Shown in pieces: positions 7,501 through 11,842 of a DNA stretch of 11,842 nucleotides. This DNA comes from an uncultured Collinsella sp. (GTDB taxonomy: Bacteria; Actinomycetota; Coriobacteriia; Coriobacteriales; Coriobacteriaceae): NCBI GenBank assembly GCA_902494945.1, contig CABUVF010000052.1, positions 1 through 11,842 of the forward strand, given 5' to 3'. The notes beneath the pieces are model-generated. The model was not told the DNA's origin and did not search any database. It saw nothing but the letters and a program-made list of their open reading frames with translations. The position numbers and the translations under genes were made by a program. The stretch's first letter is position 1. The number at the start of each line of letters is the position of its first letter.

Positions 7501-9353
7501 GAATGGCGCAGCTCGCACTGCTCGATAACGCCGCCCGTCATAGTAAGCGAGGCATTTTCTCCCGACACGTCGACGGCGCCCGCGCTATCCCCGCTCGTGG
7601 TGCCGTCGTACACAACGGCCTCGTCAGAGAGCACAACCGCTCCCCTGCTAGAAATAATGGCGCCCTTGTTGTAGCGACCCCTCAGGGACGCTTTCCCCGA
7701 CAGCTCGAGGGATGCCCTCTCGGCAACATTGACCAGTACGGAGACGCCGCTATTCTTTGTTGCCAAGATGGTATAGGGCTCATCCGACGTGATCTTAATC
7801 ATCTTCCCGGCAGGAATCCTGAGCGTGGAGTCGAGCTTCACGTGCTTTTTCAGGGTGATGACGGTTTCCTTGCCATCGGGGGCCTCGTTGACCAGCTCCT
7901 GAAGGGTCTTGGTGCTGTCATCGCTCACGGTAGCGCCGACGCCGTCATCGATGGACTCGCGCGTGTAGACGATATCGACGCCAGAGCTCGGAAGGTTCTC
8001 CGAGCCGGTGATGTCGTCCATGCTGTTTTCGATTGTGATCTTTTGAACCGTGCTGTCGTCAAACATACCCGAGGGTATTTTGGTGAGACCGCGCCCGATC
8101 GTCACATCCTTCACGCCACCTACGCCCGAGAAGGCCGCCGTGCCAACGGAAGTCACGGAATCCGGAATGGAAAGCTGCTCCGGCAACGTGCCGTAATAGA
8201 AGGCGTAGTTGCCAATTGTCTCAAGTGTCCTAGGAAGCTGGACGGCGACGTTGCTCTGGATAAAGGCCCACTCACCGATACTCTTCAGGCTGTCGCAAAG
8301 CCCCACGATCTTAACCGGTGTGTAGCAGAACGCATTGTCCGGAATGTTCTGAAGCGAGGACAGGTCCACGGACGCCCGCAGATTTTTGCAGCTTTGAAAA
8401 GCCCCGCTGCCCATCTTTGCCACCTTGTTTAGCTTGGGCACGCTCATCAGGCTGGTACACCCCTGGAAAGCAGAGGAACCGATGCTCGTCAATGTGCCCG
8501 GGAAATCAATGCCGGTCAAACTTGAGCAATTCTGAAACGCCCTATCCCCGATGGACTCGATTTCGCTCAGCGCGGTGACGGATGTTAGAGAGGTGCATCC
8601 TTGAAACATGCCCGAGGGAATCTTGGTAACCGAAGCGGGCAACGACACGCTTGTCAGAGACGCGCAGTCTTCGAAAACGCCCGTTATGGTGTCGGAGAAG
8701 GCGACATCTTTTGGAAACTCGATACTTGTGAGGGCGGTAGCCCCCTCGAAGGCGCCCGAGCCCGAAATCATTTTGAGGGTGGAGGGGAGATTAATCTCCG
8801 AAAGGCTGCTGCAGCCATTGACCATCATGTTGGCGCTAATCTCCTCGACGCCCTCATCAAAATAGAGCTTTTCGAGCGAGCCGGCGTTTTGCAGCGTGCA
8901 ACTGAAGTCCTTGATGGAGCCAGGGATATGGAGCTCCTTGACCTTTACGAACTTCCGGAAATACCATCCGCGCACGTTTTCGAGCGTGTCGGGAAGCGTC
9001 AGCTGCTCAACGTTCTCGGCCACGATACCAGACGAGAATGCAAGTTCGGTGACCTTGTAGGTCTGGCCACCATGCTCGATGGAGCTGGGCACACTCACCG
9101 CGGTCACACTGTCATCGGCAACAATACATGTGATTTCCGCCGTGCCTTTATCCGTGGTCTCGCACGAATAGGTCACGCCGTCCTGGGTGATCTCAAACTC
9201 CTCCGCAGTATACGCAGTCCGCGATGCCGTGGCCGCATATGCGACACCGGCCGTCGCGCCAACGGATAAACATCCGAAGCCGAGAACCAGCGCAAGGCAG
9301 AGAGCAGCGACTCTCCGCCCCCCCCCGCCGCCGCCGAAAACTTTCCTCTCCAA
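1563..9353 (-). CDS. Giant LPxTG-type modular surface adhesin (BspA LRR, beta-helix, Cna-B/FctA stalk)
   Basis: 2596 residues, start TTG (complement of 9351-9353). Residues 1-40 form a signal peptide: MERKVF, six Gly, RR, a hydrophobic core and AYA cleavage. About 60-440 are BspA-type leucine-rich repeats (units like CTSLTSV...IGSSAFQ). About 485-985 are beta-helix repeats of the MTGGxIxxN type. Then come two Cna-B domains (about 991-1167, with EKxW lysine, YTVAED and VTN), a DUF5979-like domain (1169-1280), an FctA/Spy0128-like domain (1285-1407), a DUF11-like domain (1408-1540), a second DUF5979-like domain (1541-1653) and six more FctA-like domains (1660-2520, each with KTLxGR near the start and FxNxY at the end). 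Lys/Glu/Asn triads imply intramolecular isopeptide bonds and a stiff, protease-resistant stalk. A Pro/Gly/Ser linker precedes MPDTG (2561-2565), a hydrophobic helix and YRKRR, so sortase anchoring to the wall is expected. No sortase gene is in the window. The leucine-rich repeats and beta-helix are the probable binding tip; the ligand is unknown. A G9 run in codons 9-12 makes expression potentially phase-variable; the frame is ON here. Confidence 0.93.
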   Translation of the reverse strand: MERKVFGGGGGGRRVAALCLALVLGFGCLSVGATAGVAYAATASRTAYTAEEFEITQDGVTYSCETTDKGTAEITCIVADDSVTAVSVPSSIEHGGQTYKVTELAFSSGIVAENVEQLTLPDTLENVRGWYFRKFVKVKELHIPGSIKDFSCTLQNAGSLEKLYFDEGVEEISANMMVNGCSSLSEINLPSTLKMISGSGAFEGATALTSIEFPKDVAFSDTITGVFEDCASLTSVSLPASVTKIPSGMFQGCTSLTSVTALSEIESIGDRAFQNCSSLTGIDFPGTLTSIGSSAFQGCTSLMSVPKLNKVAKMGSGAFQSCKNLRASVDLSSLQNIPDNAFCYTPVKIVGLCDSLKSIGEWAFIQSNVAVQLPRTLETIGNYAFYYGTLPEQLSIPDSVTSVGTAAFSGVGGVKDVTIGRGLTKIPSGMFDDSTVQKITIENSMDDITGSENLPSSGVDIVYTRESIDDGVGATVSDDSTKTLQELVNEAPDGKETVITLKKHVKLDSTLRIPAGKMIKITSDEPYTILATKNSGVSVLVNVAERASLELSGKASLRGRYNKGAIISSRGAVVLSDEAVVYDGTTSGDSAGAVDVSGENASLTMTGGVIEQCELRHSYCGAVRASSGAHVVMRGGVIRNNGVVTGATNCYWLTSSGVILWGNARFDMSGGRIEGNNGYRGSAVLAYGQGKGENQRAKFTMTGGQISGNRSSRLEAAYDPSGAVHIEGNAEFTMTGGKIENNVASGKGKGGGVCVVDPGCQNSEKGNTAFIMQGGSISGNSASAGGGVYTYSNDVTLSAGKIEGNTAWSMGGGVYSEGNEYLGYSTLHIENALVVDNHADKQGGGMWFCPTGDAKVYVRDGGLIAKNTADEAGDDFVFTGAKDAKYKLTLANRAPGGGKVSWYRDGGLFNPEGTTAATNPEIPRFTPDGDNGEPLSFTDATPNVALKSVMSEDVYNLGGGQTSLTISGNTAPLGGGIGANGGVVIGKSESINIPVEKVWENPRIPHPNKVKVNLKNGDTVIDSITLSESNDWKGVFSSLPQRDASGAVIDYTVAEDAVEGYSSKVTGDAEHGFTVTNASTAKVSVPVEKKWVGPAAAKATVRLLADGKDTGESAELSESNNWKHSFEGLAKYSKSGAVIDYTVAEDAVEGYSSKVTGDAEHGFTVTNTVKTGELDVSKAVAAREGLAVDADKTFEFAVEATDAAGHGVSGTYGDATFEGGEATLKLKDGQMARITGLPAGTAYTVTERAAAGYKAAVNGAEGSKAEGSIAADQVSSAVFTNTFDPAPATVSVPELTKVLAGGRKPGLQEGEFAFELSLADGAGNVLEGYPIEAKNDKDGKVSFGELSFTNPGTYHATVTEKASGDVLIEDDAHAYTFDIAVTQTGAGLKAEISNERGKKTFTNTFTPHDNTKTVTKANASGAKVDVDGKPVGVGDILTYTIGWANNSVDDRGAAQAADVTVTDVLPKGVNYVEGSADGAAYDAATRTLTWSLGEQAAGATGTLSFDVKVSAEAAVVDDISNTATVKVGENESQTNTTHNSVSREGSLTVKKTVVGGDSQREFGFTVALTDGDGEPVSGIFGKGEHAVTFTDGKTTFTLKDGGEKAIDGLPVGARYTVTEDAAEGYTTAVNGADGSKAEGAVTEDGATVAFTNTYGTATEGRDVSTAGLFTKTLKGRDWAEGDSFQFALAGEDGAPMPEGSADGSKTVSVTAAAGTKAGDRVAFDFGPIRYTLDDIKDAGFAEVGGKRVRAKTFTYTVREVRPDDGSAIAGVAYDGHAATMTVTVTDDGSGNLTATTPAIAQASGGDFVNTYTTELDYSARAGVRLSKTLSGRAMEAGQFAFTVTADAETAAKLGLKTGKDAYAVAAADDGAADLVDLIGGIAESDVKFTDADAGKTYSFTVTETKLGGEGYTNDTAPRTVTIAPGYDAATGKLTVTTTVAKDGVEVARSEVSTADDATATPAFVTVAFENSYEATGMLGGEGGAAINATKTLTGRAAAAGEFSFSVRDARGNVVATATNQASGDGEAAGLAFSPIAYTTDALERMAGDGTATKAADGSWVIPYTVSEDGTDRLPAGVTAATSSFGITVKVTDNGKGGLDVAVTYPEGSDSTLSFVNAYSAGEARVDLAGTKTLALSQAGLGLTQADIAGKYTFKIEPLDGAPAPIDASGKTVTEAANDAAGNVALGHVTFKQPSDLDDVEIDGGGLRTKTFTYRVSESGSVDGVVNDATATRTFMVRVVEDTAAGTLVAKVLPAEATPEGRGAFEFTNTYGVNPTPSSVTDQIKVSKKLEGRDLAEGEFEFQLVEIAADGSESVVATGKNAADGTVALSPVTYTAPGTHGYELREVAGTAGGVTYDKTTYRVRTTVTDAKNGTLAVKHELMDAEGNPTGDDSVTFTNGYEAAPVTLRLGAAKVLKGAELKAGQFGFELKGRDGKVMSTAKNTADGSVVFDALTFKRAGTYTFTVSEVDDGQAHVTYDKAVHKIVVTVSDEAAGGTKTGYLSAKVSYEGDANMPPVFTNSYVEEPGTPENPENPGTPGGGSGGGSDNGSGGGSGGDGSKGGMPDTGDRSLLVEALGAMAGIGALAVAGGAVLYRKRR
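5853..5951 (-). repeat. 99-bp perfect direct repeat, copy 1 (end of second Cna-B domain)
   Basis: Identical base for base to 6123-6221, offset 270 bp. It encodes the C-terminal half of a Cna-B domain, starting GAVIDYTVAED and ending FTVTN. Both copies are in frame, and 270 bp equals 90 codons, so recombination between them would add or remove one whole domain without a frameshift. Confidence 0.95.
6123..6221 (-). repeat. 99-bp perfect direct repeat, copy 2 (end of first Cna-B domain)
   Basis: Partner of 5853-5951. Identity stops abruptly on both sides, and the front halves of the two Cna-B domains differ strongly. This suggests recent gene conversion or partial duplication rather than an old tandem duplication. 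Confidence 0.95.
9318..9326 (-). repeat. Homopolymeric G9 tract (coding strand) in the adhesin signal peptide
   Basis: Nine consecutive C on the plus strand read as nine G in the gene, right after three GGC codons. With nine G the TTG start at 9353 is in frame with the 2596-codon protein. Any change not divisible by three breaks the frame within the first 15 codons. Tracts of this kind in surface genes of other bacteria are classic contingency loci. Confidence 0.8.
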
Positions 9354-9355
9354 TT

Positions 9356-9370
9356 CCCTTCTCCCCCTCT
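9356..9370 (-). promoter_or_regulatory. Ribosome binding site of the giant adhesin
   Basis: The minus strand reads AGAGGGGGAGAAGGG two bases before the TTG start; its AGGGGG part is 9 bases upstream. The strong purine stretch supports TTG at 9353 although no ATG is available nearby. Confidence 0.55.
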
Positions 9371-9698
9371 GGTGTCGCCCTCTCTTCCCAAGAGCGGCCT
9401 ATTGATTAGGACTGTTCAAAGACAACATTATGCCCAAAGAGATCCATCATGGAGATAATCCACGTCTTCGCCCGAAATGGTAATTAATTGGCAGGATTAA
9501 TTGGCGAACAACTGAACGAAGAGCAATCTACTAATGGCACATGAATGGCGGCGTCAACACCTGAAGTGCATAGCCTCCGATCCCCAGACAACACCATCGA
9601 GCGCCGCAAGGCGCAGGATTGAATTGTTCAGATTCACATGCCTTTACGGGTATTTTTCTAGCCCCAAATAGACTGATCTGGTGCTACGCCACGAAAAG
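9371..9698. other. Upstream region of the adhesin gene
   Basis: AT-richer non-coding stretch with no credible gene. It holds two 10-bp direct copies of ATTAATTGGC (9483-9492 and 9496-9505), a possible minus-strand promoter, a small GCGCC-GCAA-GGCGC hairpin (9601-9614), and at 9640 the GCCTTTACGGGTATTTTT string also seen near 1223. The predicted adhesin leader would be about 170 nt. Confidence 0.5.
9529..9557 (-). promoter_or_regulatory. Possible promoter of the giant adhesin gene
   Basis: On the minus strand TTGACG (complement of 9552-9557) and TTAGTA (complement of 9529-9534) are separated by 17 bases. The -35 box is good and the -10 box is weak. It is the best-spaced pair seen upstream of the start, but other choices in this AT-rich stretch cannot be excluded. 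Confidence 0.3.
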
Positions 9699-9835
9699 GG
9701 CCTATCTACTACGTTTAGGCCGCAGGGGTCAACCATATCCGGCTTTTTCGAAAATCGGCAAGCTTTCTACCTGCGGTTTTAATTTCGCAAAATTCGGGAT
9801 GATCGACGGTGTTCCGTTAAACGTAGTAGATGGCC
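9699..9835. repeat. Structured inverted-repeat element, MITE-like or RNA-forming
   Basis: The ends pair as an 18-bp stem with one bulged base (9699-9717 with 9818-9835, including 14 contiguous pairs at 9704-9717 with 9818-9831). Inside, CCGCAGG (9720-9726) pairs with CCTGCGG (9770-9776), and smaller AT-rich hairpins lie around 9739-9759 and 9781-9794. The nested layout looks like a branched RNA or a non-autonomous mobile element. No transposase is nearby. Strand and function are unknown. Confidence 0.6.
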
Positions 9836-9898
9836 GCATTTCGTGGCAAACGGTCCGACTCGAGACCCATGTCGGCCAGCCTCGGATGACCATTCACA

Positions 9899-9967
9899 AA
9901 GTTGCGGTGGAATACGGACTGAATTGGCCCCTTAAAGGCAAAAACACTCCGTATTCCACCGCAACTT
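9899..9967 (-). terminator. 20-bp inverted repeat after tadA-glycerate kinase, terminator-like
   Basis: Arms 9899-9918 and 9948-9967 are perfect 20-bp reverse complements around a 29-base loop. The hairpin begins 15 bases after the stop codon of the TadA fusion. In the gene's direction it is followed only by CTTTGTG, a poor U-tract. It may stabilise or end the mRNA, or be another dispersed palindrome. Confidence 0.6.
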
Positions 9968-9982
9968 ATAGAGAGATGGGTT

Positions 9983-11764
9983 TTAGAGGCGGGCGAGGTC
10001 GTAGGATCGAGCGGCTGCCTCGCCGGCACAGATGAGGTTGGTTGTGGCTTCTTGCGAATCGAGTGCCCGCTCCAGGTCCATGGGCTTGCGGCAGATCGGC
10101 AAAACCAAGTCAATACCCTGCCCATATACCGCATCCAGGTTGACAGCGCGACCGCCCACGACAGCGATCACCGGCTTGCCACACCGCTTGGCACGGCGTG
10201 CCACGCCCACCGGCGCCTTACCGGCGGCGGACTGCTCATCCATATTGCCCTCGCCTGTAATGACCAGGTCGACATCGCGCACGCGCTCGTCAAACCCCAC
10301 GAGGTCGAGCACCGTCTCCACGCCCGAGCGCAACTCGGCGCCGAGTGCCAACAGCGCTGCTCCCAGACCACCGGCGGCACCGGCACCGGGCACGCCGAGC
10401 ACCGAGCCAAACGTCCGTGTGCCCTCGGGTGTGCGCAGCCACCCTTGAGCCCGCGCCCTGGCAATCGCCGCATCGAGCAGGCGACCATAGCCGACCATCC
10501 AGCTGTCGTACTTGCCCAGGGCCTCGGCATCCCCCGTCGGCAGGCCCTTCTGCCTACCGAACACCGCTAGGGCGCCCCGGCGTCCCACGAGCGGATTCTC
10601 GACATCGGAAAGCACGACGACGTGCGCGCCATTCAGCGCCCGAAGCGCGGGTGCCAAATCGATACTCGCCACGTGTTCAAGGCCCGCGAGACCAGGGGCG
10701 ATATCGCAGCCCCGATCATCGACCACACGCGCGCCCAGCGCCTGCAGCACACCGGCGCCGCCATCGTTGGTAGCACTGCCACCCAAGCCAATATAAATAG
10801 TCTTTGCACCTGCACGAACCGCGCGAAGCATGAGCTCGCCCACGCCACAGGTCGAAGCCGCAAGCGCTGCCGATTCCGTACAGGGTGAATACCCAATACC
10901 CGCCGCCTCGGCCATCTCAATTACAGCCGACTCGTGCTCGTCGTCCACCAGCATCCGGGCAGACACGCGGTCGCCCAAGAGACCTGCAACGTCGCAGGTT
11001 GAGAGCTCGCCACCGCGCGCGGCGATAGCGTCGAGCGTTCCCTCGCCACCATCTGCCAGCGGCAATGCGCGCACCTCGGCATCGGGCCACACGCGGCGCA
11101 CGCCTTCGGCAACCGCCGCCTCTGCCTGTGCACTCGAAACGCTGCCCTTAAAGGAGTCGATCGCCAGCAGCACACGGCGGGGCCGGCGGCACGCGGGGCC
11201 AAAGTCAACCGCCGCGCCAGCATCCTCACCGGCACCTGCAAGCGCTGCGGCGTGAGCGGCGTGTGCTTCAAGATCGGCCCCACAACCGCAATCAGCGCCG
11301 CCCGCTCCGCGCAGACCGCCAAAATAGCTACTCAGCAGCTCGCGGCATTCATCCGCCAGGACCCCAGCCGTCACGCTAAACCGATGGTTCAGGCGCGAGT
11401 CGGCATTCAAATCGTATAGGGATCCCAACGCGCCCGCCTTGGCGTCGCTCGCGCCATACACGCAGCGCCCCACGCGCGCGTTGACCATAAGCCCCGCACA
11501 CATGCAGCAGGGTTCAAGCGTCACATAGACCGTACAGTCGGAAAGGCGCCAGCGACCGAGCGACCGAGCGGCAGCGCACAGGGCCGCGAACTCTGCATGA
11601 GCCGAAGGATCCTGATCGAGCTCGCGCCGATTGTGCGCCCTCGCGACGATCTCGCCGTCGCGCACCACTACGGCTCCGATGGGCACCTCGCCCACCGCCG
11701 CGGCGGCGCGAGCCTCCGCCAACGCCTCGCGCATGAACTTCTCGTCGATTTCGGTGATCGTCAT
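9983..11764 (-). CDS. tadA: Fusion of tRNA adenosine(34) deaminase TadA and glycerate kinase
   Basis: 593 residues. Residues 1 to about 152 are TadA, the zinc deaminase converting A34 to inosine in tRNA-Arg(ACG): HAE at 56-58 (zinc His and proton-shuttle Glu) and PCCMC, in which C86 and C89 are the zinc ligands of PCxxC. An Ala/Gly-rich linker (about 153-193) follows. The rest is a type I glycerate kinase (GlxK/GarK family), which phosphorylates D-glycerate with ATP: SFKGS near 204, the LPLADGGEGT motif near 234, the LGVPGAGAAGGLGAAL stretch and DLVITGEGNMDEQS near the end. Both domains look complete and the frame is unbroken. The ATG at 11764 is chosen because AGGGAAGG lies 6 bases upstream and TadA homologues begin here. 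A GTG at 11815 would add 17 residues across the divergent promoter region and abut the tRNA gene. The kinase half corresponds to genes named glxK or garK. No glycerate-pathway gene is nearby. Confidence 0.93.
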   Translation of the reverse strand: MTITEIDEKFMREALAEARAAAAVGEVPIGAVVVRDGEIVARAHNRRELDQDPSAHAEFAALCAAARSLGRWRLSDCTVYVTLEPCCMCAGLMVNARVGRCVYGASDAKAGALGSLYDLNADSRLNHRFSVTAGVLADECRELLSSYFGGLRGAGGADCGCGADLEAHAAHAAALAGAGEDAGAAVDFGPACRRPRRVLLAIDSFKGSVSSAQAEAAVAEGVRRVWPDAEVRALPLADGGEGTLDAIAARGGELSTCDVAGLLGDRVSARMLVDDEHESAVIEMAEAAGIGYSPCTESAALAASTCGVGELMLRAVRAGAKTIYIGLGGSATNDGGAGVLQALGARVVDDRGCDIAPGLAGLEHVASIDLAPALRALNGAHVVVLSDVENPLVGRRGALAVFGRQKGLPTGDAEALGKYDSWMVGYGRLLDAAIARARAQGWLRTPEGTRTFGSVLGVPGAGAAGGLGAALLALGAELRSGVETVLDLVGFDERVRDVDLVITGEGNMDEQSAAGKAPVGVARRAKRCGKPVIAVVGGRAVNLDAVYGQGIDLVLPICRKPMDLERALDSQEATTNLICAGEAAARSYDLARL

Positions 11765-11770
11765 CGTTCG

Positions 11771-11778
11771 CCTTCCCT
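11771..11778 (-). promoter_or_regulatory. Ribosome binding site of tadA-glycerate kinase
   Basis: AGGGAAGG on the minus strand, 6 bases before the ATG at 11764. It decides for this start over the GTG at 11815. Confidence 0.75.
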
Positions 11779-11799
11779 GTTGCAAATTCAAAACGATGC

Positions 11800-11805
11800 T
11801 ATCAT
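11800..11805 (+). promoter_or_regulatory. Possible -10 box of the tRNA-Ser gene
   Basis: TATCAT lies 10 bases before the tRNA 5' end. A TTG upstream (in TTGCAA, from 11780) is spaced only 14 bases away, so the -35 assignment is unclear. The 51-bp gap to tadA must contain divergent promoters unless tadA is transcribed otherwise. Confidence 0.35.
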
Positions 11806-11815
11806 TACGACTCAC

Positions 11816-11842
11816 GGAGAGATGGCAGAGCGGTTGAATGCG
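11816..11842 (+). tRNA. tRNA-Ser, 5' part only (cut by the window edge)
   Basis: The sequence starts GGAGAGATGG, then CAGAGCGGTTGAATGCG, matching the acceptor 5' strand, T8-G9, D-stem and D-loop of a class II tRNA of the serine type. The anticodon lies outside the window, so the isoacceptor cannot be named. A serine tRNA next to tadA is also seen in Bacillus subtilis, which supports the call. Confidence 0.85.

Noticed and set aside
7100..7600. CRISPR-like or tandem repeat array in the adhesin
   Set aside because: The recurring short strings (from MTGG/GGxI codons) are degenerate protein-level beta-helix repeats, not identical DNA repeats with spacers.
6141..8432. 763-codon antisense open frame under the beta-helix region
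   Set aside because: Another antisense shadow; no ribosome binding site and no family resemblance, while the minus strand has clear beta-helix repeats.
9619..10035. 138-codon plus-strand frame upstream of the TadA gene end
   Set aside because: TTG start with a poor binding site. It spans both inverted-repeat elements and overlaps the end of the glycerate kinase gene, and the protein is not recognisable.
11765..11815. N-terminal extension of TadA from a GTG at 11815
   Set aside because: It would cover the divergent promoter region up to the tRNA gene. The ATG at 11764 has a better ribosome binding site and matches where TadA proteins begin.

Overview
The window looks like chromosomal DNA of a high-GC Gram-positive gut actinobacterium, most likely a Coriobacteriia member such as Collinsella. 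That is inferred from three things: two sortase-anchored surface proteins built from BspA-type, Cna-B and FctA modules, the GC-rich codon use of most of the window (but not of the N-terminal adhesin module), and a TadA-glycerate kinase fusion. No species marker is present, so the placement is tentative.

Layout. At the left edge, on the plus strand (36-1024), lies a coiled-coil surface protein with an LANTG anchor. Its signal peptide is split from the mature protein by a one-base frameshift exactly at a run of seven C. Next comes a non-coding block (1025-1562) on which the two surface genes converge. It holds a bidirectional terminator hairpin, a long perfect inverted repeat, the small SRP RNA gene (ffs, minus strand) with its promoter and terminator, and a hairpin behind the next gene. 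From 9353 down to 1563, on the minus strand, runs one giant gene (2596 codons) for a cell-wall adhesin: signal peptide, BspA-like leucine-rich repeats, a right-handed beta-helix region, about eleven Ig-like, mostly isopeptide-type stalk domains, a Gly/Ser/Pro linker and an MPDTG sorting signal. Its signal peptide contains a run of nine G. A 630-bp intergenic region (9354-9982) follows, with a candidate promoter, a 137-bp structured inverted-repeat element and a 20-bp inverted repeat. The minus-strand gene at 11764-9983 encodes TadA (tRNA adenosine-34 deaminase) fused to a glycerate kinase. The first 27 bases of a plus-strand tRNA-Ser end the window.

How it fits together. tRNA-Ser, tadA and the SRP RNA are housekeeping genes that are neighbours in other Gram-positive bacteria (tadA-scr-dnaX in Bacillus subtilis). 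Here an 8-kb adhesin gene and several palindromic elements sit between tadA and ffs, and a second surface gene lies beyond ffs. This suggests accessory cell-surface DNA placed in a conserved block. The most notable signal is that both surface genes carry a homopolymeric C/G tract inside the signal-peptide coding region. Slippage there would switch export of each protein on or off. As written, the giant adhesin is in frame (ON) and the coiled-coil protein is out of frame (OFF). A sequencing error in the C7 run is the main alternative for the latter.
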